Source: Sporolactobacillus shoreicorticis
GTDB lineage: Bacteria > Bacillota > Bacilli > Bacillales > Sporolactobacillaceae
Reading direction: 5' to 3'
DNA length: 64,000 bases
Assembly: GCF_024125445.1 (NCBI RefSeq)
Contig: NZ_JAMXWM010000024.1
Location: 1-64,000, forward strand
In this document: positions 54,948 through 64,000 of the stretch, in pieces
Numbering within the stretch: position 1 is the stretch's first letter
Layout of the letters: each line of letters begins with the position of its first letter
Program-made: the position numbers and the translations under genes
Notes under the pieces: generated by a model
The model's database searches: none
The model's input: only the letters and a program-made list of their open reading frames with translations
Told to the model about the DNA's origin: nothing

Positions 54948-55727
54948 TCAATTTTGCACGGCTTTTTCTTTTTCCAGCAGCCGTTTCACTAGTTTCTTAA
55001 TCAAGGTGGCTGATTTGACGCGCAATGCTAGATCATCGGATATATGGATCGCATATGTACCGTTTTCCACGGCCGCTTTAAGCTGGTCAATCGTCGCGCA
55101 GTCATCGCGCAACGTGTTGATCACCGTTCCGTACTGCATGAATTGGTGCGTGTCGCTGCCGCCGGTTACCGGCAGGCTAAGCGAGCGCGCGAACGGATAA
55201 ACCTTATTTTGGTTCTCTTCGACGCCCAGCGTATACAGATCCTTGCCGTTCAGATCCAGAGCATCGAGTCGCTTGAGCTGCTGCGGTGTGTGTTGAGTCA
55301 AAGGGGTTGCCGGACGGAACGGATGCCCACCGATTTTCAGCACGTTATACTGCTCAGTTAGATCCATCAGCTCACTGAACGGCAGAAAATTGTCCTTGCT
55401 TAAATGATGCTTCAGCGTTTGAAACATGGAACGAAGGTTTTCGCGGCGGCTGATTAGTAGAATATGGCCGACCTCGCGAACATCGACTTCCATCCCCGGG
55501 AAAATCTTCAATCCGTCTGCCTCGTAATAGTCGTGAATGTAATCATAGTTTTCATCCAGATAGTTGTAGACCGTTTCAAGACTGGATGTATTGAAGTGCT
55601 CGGTAAGGGCGATGGCCTCAAGCCCGGCAAGCTTCGCCTCACGGATCATTTCTTTAAAATAGTCCGGGGAAAAATCGGACTTCTTTGCAACCTTGACATG
55701 GGTATGAAAATCAATATTCACATGCAC
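54948..55727 (-). CDS. PHP-domain phosphoesterase
   Basis: A 259-residue metal-dependent phosphoesterase of the PHP fold. Metal-binding motifs in order: DFHTHVK, ALTEHFN, the Glu in GMEVDV, GGHPF and GGSDTH. The group is often annotated as histidinol-phosphatase-like, but there is no his gene here. It is the last gene of the ECF transporter operon; it may dephosphorylate the imported compound or a derivative. AGGAGG precedes the ATG. Confidence 0.85.
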   Translation of the reverse strand: MHVNIDFHTHVKVAKKSDFSPDYFKEMIREAKLAGLEAIALTEHFNTSSLETVYNYLDENYDYIHDYYEADGLKIFPGMEVDVREVGHILLISRRENLRSMFQTLKHHLSKDNFLPFSELMDLTEQYNVLKIGGHPFRPATPLTQHTPQQLKRLDALDLNGKDLYTLGVEENQNKVYPFARSLSLPVTGGSDTHQFMQYGTVINTLRDDCATIDQLKAAVENGTYAIHISDDLALRVKSATLIKKLVKRLLEKEKAVQN

Positions 55728-55733
55728 AGCCTC

Positions 55734-56558
55734 CTAAAATGAAACATAATGACTTGAAATAAAAATCGAGATTAAATACAGAACAGAAATCAGCAAAAAG
55801 AAATAATCAGTTTTACCAATCCTCAGATTCGCCAGCTTCAGCTTCTTCACTGCCGGATTTCTAAATGCGTATTGACCGCCCTTGGTTTCCAGTGCTTCAA
55901 CGGTTGTCCGCGCGCGCTTGGCCATGCTGAGCAGGAGCGGGTAAAAGGATTTGACCGCCAGCTTTATAAAATAGATCACTGTTCGAAAGTAGAAAAGACC
56001 ATGTTTTTCGGGGCTTTTCCCACGCAGGCGGTAGGACATGAAAATGTGATTGTATTCTTCAAACAAGGTCGGCAGCATGCGATAGCCGTAGGAGATGCTG
56101 AACGATACCTGACCAGGCACGCCGATGCGAAGCAGCCCTTCGCCTAATCGCTCAGGGCTCATCGAGCAGAAGGCCGTGATGCTGGCGAGCGAAATCACCG
56201 ATAATTTCATCGTCAAAACGAGAAGCGGGATAATGATTCCCAGATTTCCCCCGAAAAAAAGCGACGCGATCAGCAGATAACCGCTCTCCCCAAGCAATCC
56301 GAGGATCAGAATGAAAATAATCAACCGACTGACCTTAGTCATAATGGTCGTTCCAATCACAAACAACAGCATGCCGGCCAATATAAATCTGCTATGAATG
56401 AACCATGGCGCGATTCCGAAAAAGGCGTACCAGAGGAATAAGGTGCGCGGGTCCAGTTTTGCGATCAGCGTTCGGTCGTTGCCATAGGCTGTGTTGAGCA
56501 GCTCGATCTTAATCTGTTCAAAGCTTAATTTATCTGCGAAGCTTTTTGCAGCGGCCAT
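55734..56558 (-). CDS. ecfT: ECF transporter T component (CbiQ-like)
   Basis: A 274-residue integral membrane protein linking the ATPases to the substrate-binding subunit. Five to six helices occur in two groups. The coupling-helix motif SYRLRGKSPEKHG and the later ARTTVEALETKGG correspond to the two family Ala/Arg-Gly signatures (SxRARG-like). GGAGG lies ten bases before the ATG, within the overlapping ATPase gene (34-bp overlap). Confidence 0.88.
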   Translation of the reverse strand: MAAAKSFADKLSFEQIKIELLNTAYGNDRTLIAKLDPRTLFLWYAFFGIAPWFIHSRFILAGMLLFVIGTTIMTKVSRLIIFILILGLLGESGYLLIASLFFGGNLGIIIPLLVLTMKLSVISLASITAFCSMSPERLGEGLLRIGVPGQVSFSISYGYRMLPTLFEEYNHIFMSYRLRGKSPEKHGLFYFRTVIYFIKLAVKSFYPLLLSMAKRARTTVEALETKGGQYAFRNPAVKKLKLANLRIGKTDYFFLLISVLYLISIFISSHYVSF

Positions 56559-58243
56559 TCTCCACGTGCCTCCTTAAATCGATTGATAAAGGAATCAACC
56601 GAATAATCAATCGGCTCGACATTCAATGCGAGACTAAGTGTAACGATCTGCGGCGGGACAAGTCCCGCTTTATCCATCAGCGCCGGATTTGAAAAGAGTT
56701 CTTCTTTATTGCCGTCAAAAATGATTTGTCCGTGATGAAGCACGATGACGCGCGTCGCCCATTCGCTGACGAGCTGCATGTCATGGGTGGCGATCATAAC
56801 AAGGTCGATCTGCTCCTTTAATTTCAAGATAAATTGCGTCAGGTGTTTTCTCGTTGCCATATCAAGACTGGCCGTCGGTTCGTCAAGCAGGATGACCGAC
56901 GGATTCATGGCGGCACCGATCGCAAGCGATGCGCGTCGCTGCTGGCCGCCGCTCATCAGCCGACTGTCTTTGTCCTGCAAGTCAACGAGATCAAACTGCT
57001 TCAGAATTTCATCGATTTTCGCTTCATAACCCTTAATTTTTCTTGCCCTTGGAAAAAAGGCAACATCTTTTTTTACGGAATCGTCAATAAACATCTGTTC
57101 AGGATTCTGATAGATATAAGCGACGTGATCGGCCATTTTCTCAGGCGCGCATGAAGCGACGGATTGTGAACGGACAGTGATGCTGCCGCTCTCCGGTTTT
57201 TTTACGCCGGTGATCAACCGGAGCAGAGTCGACTTGCCCGCGCCGTTGTTGCCGACAATCGCGACCTGCTCGCCTTTATTTAGTGAGAGATTGATATTTT
57301 TTAAAACCTGCGCGCGTTTCTTGTTCATCGATTTATAGGAAAAGCCGACCTGATCGAAGCGGATGACCGTTTCTTCCTGAGACCGATCCGGTTTCTGCCT
57401 TGGAACAGAGGGCATGCCACACGGAACTTTTTCTTTAAAAAAGGCAATTGCTTCGTTTAAGGTAATCGGGACGTTATCGGCGCCGAGCCGACTGGCGGCC
57501 TGAGCTGCCTGCGGCGGGTAAATAGCCAATTCTGTTAATAGCTCGACTTCAGACAGCGCTTCACGCGTCGATCGTTTCCAAAGGACAGATCCCTTGTTCA
57601 GCAGAAGAACCGTGCGGCAGTATTCAGCGATAAATTCGGTATGATGTTCAATCGAAATGATTGTTTTTCCGTACTGTTCATTCAACTTTTTCAAAACTTC
57701 ATAGATTTCTTTAGCATGATAGGGATCCAGTTGTGCCGTCGGTTCGTCGATGACGATGATGTCCGGATTCATCGCCAGACCGCCGGCGAGTGCGAGCAAA
57801 TGTTTTTGACCGCCGCTCAGCTGCCAGACAAATTCGTCTGCTAAATGAGCGAGTCCGACAAGTTCCAGCGCTCGTCGCCCACGCTGCAGGTAATCCTCCA
57901 TGCCGAAATTAAGCGGAGCAAACGAAACATCCTCGAGGACGCGCGCTTGAACAAGCTGATTTTCAAAGTCCTGAAAGACATAGCCGACATGGCAGGAAAG
58001 ATCGGCGACGCTGTTTTCCACTATATTTAATCCGCTTACGGTTACCGAGCCTTCGAAGTCTCCGGTATAGAAATGGGGAATCAACCCGTTAAACAGTTTG
58101 CACAAGGTTGATTTTCCGCTGCCGTTGCTGCCGATCACCGCAAGAAATTCACCTTTTTTAACGGATAGGTTCATTTTGTTTAAAACCGGATGCTCAGCAC
58201 CCGGATATTGGAAGGTTACGTTTTCAACGTGAATGAGCTCATT
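56525..58243 (-). CDS. ecfA: ECF transporter fused double ATPase
   Basis: A 572-residue tandem ATPase. First half: Walker A GSNGSGKSTLCKLF, signature LSGGQKHLLALAGGL, Walker B IIVIDEPTAQLD. Second half: GNNGAGKSTLLRLI, MSGGQQRRASLAIGA, VILLDEPTASLD. The start at 58243 (MNELIHVENVTFQYPG) overlaps the stop of the S gene by ATGA, so translation is coupled; the longer open frame to 58291 lies inside the S gene. Fused A-A' beside its own S and T suggests a dedicated transporter. Confidence 0.93.
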   Translation of the reverse strand, partial: NELIHVENVTFQYPGAEHPVLNKMNLSVKKGEFLAVIGSNGSGKSTLCKLFNGLIPHFYTGDFEGSVTVSGLNIVENSVADLSCHVGYVFQDFENQLVQARVLEDVSFAPLNFGMEDYLQRGRRALELVGLAHLADEFVWQLSGGQKHLLALAGGLAMNPDIIVIDEPTAQLDPYHAKEIYEVLKKLNEQYGKTIISIEHHTEFIAEYCRTVLLLNKGSVLWKRSTREALSEVELLTELAIYPPQAAQAASRLGADNVPITLNEAIAFFKEKVPCGMPSVPRQKPDRSQEETVIRFDQVGFSYKSMNKKRAQVLKNINLSLNKGEQVAIVGNNGAGKSTLLRLITGVKKPESGSITVRSQSVASCAPEKMADHVAYIYQNPEQMFIDDSVKKDVAFFPRARKIKGYEAKIDEILKQFDLVDLQDKDSRLMSGGQQRRASLAIGAAMNPSVILLDEPTASLDMATRKHLTQFILKLKEQIDLVMIATHDMQLVSEWATRVIVLHHGQIIFDGNKEELFSNPALMDKAGLVPPQIVTLSLALNVEPIDYSVDSFINRFKEARGEWPLQKASQIN

Positions 58244-59099
58244 CATTCGCCATACCGCGCTTTGCTTTGTTTTTTCCTGTAACAAGTACAATGATGGTGA
58301 TCAGGGCAACGACAGCGGCCACAGCCAGACTGATCCAAATCGCCGTACTTCCAAAGTCTGCCTCCCATTCAAAGATGTCAATCCCTGCTTCAGACAGGAA
58401 TTCAAAGCCCATTGCGGCAGCTGAAAGCAGGACACCGACGAGAATAAAGCGCGGTTTAAGAATGCCACTGATCGGATACTTGGTTTTGTTATCACACGGC
58501 TTCATGCCAAGCAGCGGCTCGATTTTCCCATACAAACGCGGGACAAGGTAGAGTGTCGGCAGGAGTGCGAACAGGATGCCCGAGAACAACACGTCATTCA
58601 GAAATGAGAAGCCCTCGATCGCGACTACACTTTGAGGAAGTCCTGAGACGGCTTCAAAATCCTCCACACCGATCCATACCTTGGCAATATCAGACACCAT
58701 ATTGAGGAATTGATGAATGACAACGCCTGTTACAGCAGCAATGCCGACCTGAACTCGGTTCTTGGGATTGTTGACGATGATTCCGGCAACATACATCGCC
58801 AAGGTAAAGATGACCAATTTTTCCATTTCACCGAAGCCGCTGAACTGACCGAGCATAATCTCCCCGAAAATAATTTCGCCGAAGGATGCGCCGATTGCAG
58901 CATAGAACGGGTGGAACAGGATGCATAGTGTCAAAGGAATAAATGCGAAGTACTCAATAGAGAAGTTTACAGGCCCGACATTTACTTCTGGTACAAGTTC
59001 GGTAATCATGTTGGATAATCCATATAAAGACATCGACAAGATAAAGACCATCATTTTCTGAGACTGGGTCAGCGTGTAGCGTTCTTTGATTTGCGTCAT
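58239..59099 (-). CDS. ECF transporter S (substrate-binding) component, substrate unknown
   Basis: A 286-residue membrane protein with seven to eight helices. The region NVGPVNFSIEYFAFIPLTLCILFHPFYAAIGASFGEIIFGE resembles the loop before the conserved GDLL-type helix of S components. A ninth hydrophobic segment at the C terminus (AIWISLAVAAVVALITIIVLV) is an addition. ATG 59099 follows GGAGGG. No vitamin riboswitch precedes it, and the divergent RpiR/SIS regulator hints at a sugar phosphate or related ligand. Confidence 0.78.
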   Translation of the reverse strand: MTQIKERYTLTQSQKMMVFILSMSLYGLSNMITELVPEVNVGPVNFSIEYFAFIPLTLCILFHPFYAAIGASFGEIIFGEIMLGQFSGFGEMEKLVIFTLAMYVAGIIVNNPKNRVQVGIAAVTGVVIHQFLNMVSDIAKVWIGVEDFEAVSGLPQSVVAIEGFSFLNDVLFSGILFALLPTLYLVPRLYGKIEPLLGMKPCDNKTKYPISGILKPRFILVGVLLSAAAMGFEFLSEAGIDIFEWEADFGSTAIWISLAVAAVVALITIIVLVTGKNKAKRGMANE

Positions 59100-59186
59100 G
59101 GGTGTCCCTCCTGATTTAAGTTCTTCTGTAGTATAGAAAAACACTGTTAATGGGGCATGCAATCCGTGTGAATCTAATGTAAATAA

Positions 59187-59207
59187 ATTATTATTTTCTA
59201 TAATAAT
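59187..59207. promoter_or_regulatory. Inverted repeat in the ECF/RpiR divergent promoter
   Basis: ATTATTAT / ATAATAAT with a 5-bp spacer, midway between the divergent genes; a plausible operator for the RpiR-type regulator. Confidence 0.45.
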
Positions 59208-59278
59208 GTAATTTTATTTTCATAGCGCTGCGAAATCAGCACTACCGATGCTATGATGAAAGCAAAAAAGGTGAGCCT

Positions 59279-60112
59279 ATGAGTCGCAGTCCAATTAATC
59301 ACAGCCTGCTTTCGCCGACACAGCTGAAAATCGCCCAATGGCTGCAGCACAACGAATCAGCAGTTATGCTGCTGACTGAAAAAGAAATTGCCCAGGAATC
59401 CGGAGTGAGTATTGCCTCCGTGTCGCGGTTCTGGATGTTGATCGGCTTTAAAAATTTGAAAGATTACAAGCGGAAACTAAGAGAAGATCTCGAAATCACG
59501 CCGGCAAAAAAAATGATGAATACCATTGGTGATTTGGAACATACCAAACTGCAGATCCACCATTTGAACAAAAGTGTTCAGCTGCTGCAGGTCACACTGA
59601 ATCATTTTAATCAGGCACAGTTTGAGCATGCAGCTGCTCTGATTCAGGAAGCGAAGAAACTGTATATTTATGCGCCGGGACCATCAATCGGTCTTGCCGA
59701 GCTGCTGAACTATCGGCTTGCCCGGTTTGGGGTGGCCGTTATTATTCTTCGCAAATGGGGGAGCGAGCTGATTGAGGACTTGATTCATATTGACAGCAAA
59801 TGCACTGTGCTCATCTTTGCTTTTTCGCGAATATTGAAGGAGGGCGATGTACTGCTTGATTATGCACAGACGGCCGGCTACAAGACGATCGTCGTCACTG
59901 ATCAGCCGGTGCTTCGGACGCATCGCGCTTTTGATGCGCTTTTATTTGCAAGCCGCGGCGAACGGGATGAATTTCATTCAATGATTGCAGCAACCTATCT
60001 TATTGAAAATCTGATTCTGGCGCTTGGCGAACGGCAAAAAGAAGCTGATTTGGCGCGGCTACATCAATTAAGTGCGTTGAGAAAAAAGTATAAAGAAGAT
60101 TTACCAAGATGA
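59279..60112 (+). CDS. MurR/RpiR-family regulator with SIS domain
   Basis: A 277-residue regulator: N-terminal HTH_6 (LLTEKEIAQESGVSIASVSRFWMLIGFKNLKDYKRKL) and C-terminal SIS sugar-phosphate-binding domain (KKLYIYAPGPSIGLAELLNYRLARFG; FAFSRILKEGDVLLDYAQTAGYKTIVVTD). Divergent from the ECF operon, its likely target. AAAGGTGAGCC precedes the ATG. Confidence 0.9.
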   Translation: MSRSPINHSLLSPTQLKIAQWLQHNESAVMLLTEKEIAQESGVSIASVSRFWMLIGFKNLKDYKRKLREDLEITPAKKMMNTIGDLEHTKLQIHHLNKSVQLLQVTLNHFNQAQFEHAAALIQEAKKLYIYAPGPSIGLAELLNYRLARFGVAVIILRKWGSELIEDLIHIDSKCTVLIFAFSRILKEGDVLLDYAQTAGYKTIVVTDQPVLRTHRAFDALLFASRGERDEFHSMIAATYLIENLILALGERQKEADLARLHQLSALRKKYKEDLPR

Positions 60113-60253
60113 AAATGTAAAAACGATCTGACACATCAGGAGAGCATTTTTATAATTATGCCAAAAGTATTTTACATAAGTTGAATTTCATAAGAAGCTC
60201 ACTGCTCGAATGGAGCGTCTACGCTTTTCTCGAACTTATGCTATTTTTCGTGA

Positions 60254-60559
60254 TTGATTGGCTGGCTAACCGGAGAAGAACGTGCCTTTTCAGGGAGACA
60301 TCAAGATGAGCGGAAACAGATAATTAAACAGAAATTAATGGTCAGCAGCTGGCTGGTGTTTCCAATGCTTTTTGCTGCTAATTTCGTGCGGGATTATTTC
60401 CATCTTGGCCCGGGTTTAATGTTGCCTTTGAGGTATCTGGAAGGTTTTTATTTAGTTTGGGCGCTGATCAGCTTTTTTCCCATACAACAGTTGGAAAATG
60501 AGAATCTGAGGTTGGGAATAAGGCATAGTGAAAAATCACGTACCTGCGAAGCACGTTAA
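60254..60559 (+). CDS. Small membrane protein of a decayed XRE pair
   Basis: A 101-residue frame from TTG at 60254 with two hydrophobic segments (SSWLVFPMLFAANFV; YLEGFYLVWALISFF). The N terminus WLTGEERAFSGRHQDER resembles membrane proteins encoded beside small XRE regulators. No clear ribosome binding site. A broken XRE gene follows, so this may be a relic too. Confidence 0.5.
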   Translation: MIGWLTGEERAFSGRHQDERKQIIKQKLMVSSWLVFPMLFAANFVRDYFHLGPGLMLPLRYLEGFYLVWALISFFPIQQLENENLRLGIRHSEKSRTCEAR

Positions 60560-60713
60560 AGGTTTCACAGGATGATTTCGAAAAAAATGTTGTGTATCCA
60601 GGCAGACAATTAACACGATCGAAAATAATAAATATGACTTAGCACTGAAACTTGCGTTTAAATTGGCTGCGGTGCCGGAAACTACAGTAGACGAATTTTT
60701 TCGCAATGACTAA
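60528..60713 (+). pseudogene. Small XRE regulator, frameshifted
   Basis: Pieces in different frames: VKNHVPAKH, then VSQDDFEKNVV, then RQTINTIENNKYDLALKLAFKLAAVPETTVDEFF. Together they make one Cro-like helix-turn-helix protein of about 60 residues interrupted by at least two indels. Confidence 0.75.
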
Positions 60714-60717
60714 GGAC

Positions 60718-60746
60718 TTGAAAAAATAGGCGTACTAGTGTACACT
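60718..60746 (+). promoter_or_regulatory. Promoter of the methionine operon
   Basis: TTGAAA and TACACT with a 17-bp spacer, about 32 bp upstream of the SAM riboswitch. Confidence 0.65.
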
Positions 60747-60777
60747 ACTACTCAACAACTAAATGAGACATTTTGAT

Positions 60778-60942
60778 TCTTATCAAGAGAAGCCGAGGGA
60801 CTGGCCCGATGACGCTTCAGCAACCGTCGCTGATTACGGACGCGACAAGGTGCTAATTCCAGCAGGCTGTGTGCGGCCTGAGGGATAAGAAGAAATCGGC
60901 AGACCAAGCCTTCTTCTTATTGCGAAGAAGGCTTTTTATTTA
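60778..60942 (+). promoter_or_regulatory. SAM-I (S-box) riboswitch with terminator
   Basis: All conserved blocks are present: CTTATCAAGAGAAGC, GGCCCGATGACGC-TTCAGCAACC, AAGGTGCTAATTCCAGCAG and the closing GATAAGAAG. An AGCCTTCTTC / GAAGAAGGCT terminator with a T run follows (60907-60937). High S-adenosylmethionine should stop transcription before metI. Confidence 0.96.
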
Positions 60943-61012
60943 CCAATTTTTTGACTCAGAATCCATCTGGTGAAACGATTGATTGAATTTGTTTTGAAGG
61001 GAGAACGGCAAC

Positions 61013-62134
61013 ATGACGTCCTATAAGACGGAGACTAAATTAACACAAATCGGCAACGGTTTTGACGATCTGGGTGCGGTCAACGCGCCAATCTATTTAT
61101 CTACTGCCTATAAACACGAAGGAATCGGCATTTCGAAAGGCTTTGACTATACTCGCACGGGCAATCCGACACGCTCAATTCTCGAAAAGGCGATTGCCGA
61201 TATTGAAGGCGGTCAGGAGGGGTTTGCCTGCAGCTCGGGAATGAGCGCGATTCAACTCGTTTTTTCATTATTCAGTTCGGGAGATCATATTATTGCTTCA
61301 AGGGACCTGTACGGCGGGACCTTCCGTCTTTTTGAGATTCTCGGTCAGCAGTACCATCTCTCGTTCTCTTATTGGGACGGTGAAAATACGGATGAATTGG
61401 CTGCGCTTGTCTGTCCGGAAACAAAAGCGATTTTTATTGAAACACCGACAAATCCGTTGATGCACGAGGTTGACCTGTCGGCCATTGCGAAGATCACCAG
61501 ACAGAGCGAACTGCTGCTCATCGTTGACAATACCTTTTATACGCCGATTCTGCAGCAGCCAATCAAGCAGGGAGCAGATATTGTGGTGCACAGCGCAACC
61601 AAATATTTAGCCGGACATAATGATGTGCTGGCCGGTCTTGTCATCTCAAACCGGACAAAAGTAACAGAAAAACTGCGACTCTATCATAATTCATGCGGTG
61701 CGGTTCTTGGTCCATTTGATTCGTGGCTCGTTATCCGCGGTTTAAAAACGCTTGCCCTGCGCATGCGCCGCCATCAGGAGAATGCATGCAAAATTGTTTC
61801 CTATCTTGAAAACCAGCCATTTGTTACGGATGTACTTTATCCGGGCAAGGGCGGCATGGTCAGCTTCGAATTGCAGTCACCGAAACAGGTTGAACCGTTC
61901 CTGACCGCGCTTCGTCTGATTACCTTTGCCGAAAGCCTCGGCGGTGTGGAAAGCCTGATCACATATCCGACAACGCAGACGCATGCGGATATTCCCGAAG
62001 AATTGCGCCTGAAATACGGGTTGTCCAACTCGCTGCTCCGCTTGTCGACGGGCATTGAGCATCCGGATGATTTGATCGACGATCTTGATCAGGCCTTTCA
62101 AATTTTAAAGACAGGAGTGAGCGCGCATGAGTAA
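61013..62134 (+). CDS. metI: Cystathionine gamma-synthase / O-acetylhomoserine thiolyase (MetI)
   Basis: PLP enzyme of the Cys/Met metabolism family that builds cystathionine or homocysteine from an O-acylated homoserine. DYTRTGNPTRSILEKAIADIEGG, the SSGMSAIQLVF loop, and the cofactor Lys in VHSATKYLAGHNDV are visible. 373 residues, typical for MetI. GAAGGGAG precedes the ATG. It overlaps metC by 8 bp. Confidence 0.94.
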   Translation: MTSYKTETKLTQIGNGFDDLGAVNAPIYLSTAYKHEGIGISKGFDYTRTGNPTRSILEKAIADIEGGQEGFACSSGMSAIQLVFSLFSSGDHIIASRDLYGGTFRLFEILGQQYHLSFSYWDGENTDELAALVCPETKAIFIETPTNPLMHEVDLSAIAKITRQSELLLIVDNTFYTPILQQPIKQGADIVVHSATKYLAGHNDVLAGLVISNRTKVTEKLRLYHNSCGAVLGPFDSWLVIRGLKTLALRMRRHQENACKIVSYLENQPFVTDVLYPGKGGMVSFELQSPKQVEPFLTALRLITFAESLGGVESLITYPTTQTHADIPEELRLKYGLSNSLLRLSTGIEHPDDLIDDLDQAFQILKTGVSAHE

Positions 62135-63317
62135 ATCGATTCATTTTTCTACCAAACTGATAAAGGAAACGGTTGCTGTCGATCCGCAAACAGGGGCGGC
62201 TAATGTTCCCGTTTATTTATCATCAACCTTTCACCAAAAGAACTTTGATCAGTACGGTAAATATGACTATACACGTTCCGGTAATCCGACCCGGGAGGCC
62301 CTTGAGGATGCGATTGCGTCCTTGGAAGGAGGTGCTCGCGGCTTTGCATTTGCTTCGGGAATGGCTGCGATTTCTGCGGCGTTTTTACTTCTTTCTGCAG
62401 GCGATCACGCTGTTGTCCCAAAGAATGTGTACGGAGGAACGTTTCGGATTCTGACACAAGTGCTCGGTCGTTTCGGAATTGATCACACTTTTGTCGACAC
62501 GACGAACCTTGCCGAAGTTGAGCGGGCGGTTCGTCCGAATACAAAAGTGATTTACGTGGAAACACCGTCGAATCCGACGCTGGCCGTGACGGATATCCGC
62601 GCCATTGCAGCCGTTGCAAAAGCGCATCGATGTTTGACGTTCGTCGATAACACCTTCATGACTCCGGTATTCCAGCGACCGCTCGAACTTGGAGCGGATC
62701 TTGTTCTGCACAGCGCGACGAAATTCATTTCCGGACACAGCGATGTTGTCGCAGGTCTTGCCGTTGCACGTACGGAAGAGCTGGCAGACAAAATCTACTT
62801 TCTCCAAAACGCGCTGGGTGCTGTTCTTGGCGTTCAGGATTCCTGGCTGCTGCTCAGAGGACTGAAAACGCTTGATGTCCGCATTCGCAAATCGGCTGCT
62901 TCCGCGCAGCGTGTCGCCGAATTTTTCACGGAACAAGTGGAGGCCCGCAACGTATTTTATCCCGGCCTCCCCAATCATCCCGGAGCCGAACTTCATGCGA
63001 AGCAGTCGACCTCAGGCGGGGCGGTACTGTCGTTTGAATTGGAGAACGAGGCGGCAGCACGTGCCTTTGTCAATCATGTGAAGCTGCCCGTGTTCGCAGT
63101 CAGTCTCGGTGCGGTCGAATCGATTCTCTCATATCCGCCGAAAATGTCCCATGCTGAGTTAAATGAGGGAGAACGCGAGGAAGCAGGCATCGGAAGTGGC
63201 CTTTTACGTTTATCGGTTGGTCTTGAGGATGCTGAAGACCTCATTGGCGATTTCAGTCATGCGCTCGATTATGTGCGAAATCAAGTGAAGGTGACGGCAA
63301 GGAGCGTCGATTATTAA
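62127..63317 (+). CDS. metC: Cystathionine beta-lyase (MetC)
   Basis: Second PLP enzyme, which cleaves cystathionine to homocysteine. The same family motifs occur: [34 protein letters not shown] and the Lys in [14 protein letters not shown]. 396 residues. Assignment of beta-lyase rather than a second synthase follows the metI-metC order known from Bacillus subtilis. Its stop overlaps the next start (TAATG). Confidence 0.92.
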   Translation: MSKSIHFSTKLIKETVAVDPQTGAANVPVYLSSTFHQKNFDQYGKYDYTRSGNPTREALEDAIASLEGGARGFAFASGMAAISAAFLLLSAGDHAVVPKNVYGGTFRILTQVLGRFGIDHTFVDTTNLAEVERAVRPNTKVIYVETPSNPTLAVTDIRAIAAVAKAHRCLTFVDNTFMTPVFQRPLELGADLVLHSATKFISGHSDVVAGLAVARTEELADKIYFLQNALGAVLGVQDSWLLLRGLKTLDVRIRKSAASAQRVAEFFTEQVEARNVFYPGLPNHPGAELHAKQSTSGGAVLSFELENEAAARAFVNHVKLPVFAVSLGAVESILSYPPKMSHAELNEGEREEAGIGSGLLRLSVGLEDAEDLIGDFSHALDYVRNQVKVTARSVDY

Positions 63318-64000
63318 TGAAGCAATCAATCCGTGATGCATTAAAAAAAAGGATATTGATCGGTGACGGCGCGATGGGCACGTTGCTTTATTCATACGGC
63401 ATTGACCGATGTTTTGAGGAACTCAATGTGTCTCAGGCCGAAGAAGTGAAACATGTTCATGAAGCATATATTAATGCAGGTGCTGATGTCATCCAGACGA
63501 ATACCTACGGAGCCAATCGGATCAAGCTCGATCGGTATGGGCTGAAGCATGAAGTTGCAGCCTTTAACCGTGCGGCGGTACGGCTGGCCAAGGAAGCGGC
63601 AAAGCCGCAAACGTATGTGTTCGGTACGATCGGCGGTATTCGCGGCTTTCAGAAACAATCGCTGGAGCTGGCCGATATTTGCGCCGGGTTCAGCGAACAA
63701 GCGGAAGCTTTGCTTGACGAAGGGGTCGACGGACTTTTACTTGAAACCTACTACGACTTTGATGAACTGCGCGAAGTACTGCAGATTGCGCGCAAAATGA
63801 CGGATCGGCCAATTATTGCTCATGTGTCCATGCAGGAGCCGGGCGTACTCTTAAATGGCATGGTGCTTTCAGACGCGTTACGGGAACTGGAGGCGCTCGG
63901 TGCCGATATTGTGGGGACGAACTGCAGGCTGGGTCCGTTCCATATGATTGAAGCGCTTCGCGGCATTCCCCTTCCAAAAAAGGCGTTTCTGTCTGCCTAT
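63317..64000 (+). CDS. yitJ: Homocysteine S-methyltransferase / methylenetetrahydrofolate reductase (YitJ-like), 3' end outside window
   Basis: The visible 228 residues form a homocysteine S-methyltransferase domain: [14 protein letters not shown] at the N terminus, [25 protein letters not shown] and the zinc-site Cys in VGTNCRLGP. In Bacillota this domain after metIC is usually fused to a MetF-type reductase (YitJ); that half would lie beyond the window, so the fusion is inferred. Start ATG 63317 overlaps the metC stop. Confidence 0.88.
   Translation, partial: MKQSIRDALKKRILIGDGAMGTLLYSYGIDRCFEELNVSQAEEVKHVHEAYINAGADVIQTNTYGANRIKLDRYGLKHEVAAFNRAAVRLAKEAAKPQTYVFGTIGGIRGFQKQSLELADICAGFSEQAEALLDEGVDGLLLETYYDFDELREVLQIARKMTDRPIIAHVSMQEPGVLLNGMVLSDALRELEALGADIVGTNCRLGPFHMIEALRGIPLPKKAFLSAY

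Noticed and set aside
1-64000. CRISPR arrays, tRNA and rRNA genes
   Set aside because: No regularly spaced repeats, cloverleaf genes or rRNA motifs were noticed in either strand.

Overview
The window is chromosomal DNA of a spore-former-type Bacillota, class Bacilli. The evidence is the T-box and SAM-I (S-box) leaders, strong AGGAGG ribosome binding sites, the gene sets argCJBD-carAB-argFGH and metI-metC-yitJ, a KimA-type potassium importer, and a SigO/YvrJ-like sigma locus. A Sporolactobacillaceae- or Bacillaceae-like host fits, but the genus cannot be fixed from sequence alone. No rRNA, tRNA or CRISPR array was seen.

Layout. 0-2 kb: the end of an SH3b/glucosaminidase autolysin gene and uppP on the opposite strand. 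2.1-14.9 kb: a single nine-gene arginine operon behind a T-box leader with a CGC (Arg) specifier, closed by a hairpin terminator. 15-25.9 kb: an AT-rich transferred island. It holds wrecks of two IS110-type elements, an IS200/IS605-type tnpA with a damaged HUH motif, and a small lanthipeptide locus. That locus has a 37-aa precursor gene, a LanKC/LanL synthetase split by one apparent +1 frameshift, an ABC exporter and an Rgg/MutR-type regulator. The synthetase cyclase domain keeps the Cys and Cys-His zinc-ligand motifs, which points to class IV (LanL) rather than class III.

26-45 kb: mostly ordinary genes. These include an MFS drug exporter, YceI with its Rrf2 regulator, an XRE/membrane-protein pair, rpiA, a glycerophosphodiesterase, a fused TrpE-TrpG anthranilate synthase (unusual in Bacillota), a DMT exporter, kimA, an AbrB-family membrane protein, a MacA/MacB-type efflux system with its own two-component system, and msrA.

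45-54.9 kb: a second accessory region full of debris. It contains a frameshifted Fic gene, a chimeric scrap that includes part of a second msrA, an IS200 tnpA with a nonsense codon, a frameshifted IS91-type transposase with a zinc-ribbon neighbour, a group II intron whose maturase is mostly deleted, an IS1182/IS5-type transposase tail, and an apparently intact split-sigma locus (SigO-like and RsoA-like proteins, divergent from a YvrJ-like peptide). 54.9-64 kb: an ECF transporter operon of unknown substrate (S, fused A, T, PHP phosphoesterase) divergent from an RpiR/SIS regulator, a decayed XRE pair, and the S-box-controlled metI-metC-yitJ operon that runs off the end.

The best candidates for something undescribed are the lanthipeptide locus, the split-sigma locus with its probable ATT start codon, and the ECF/PHP/RpiR operon.
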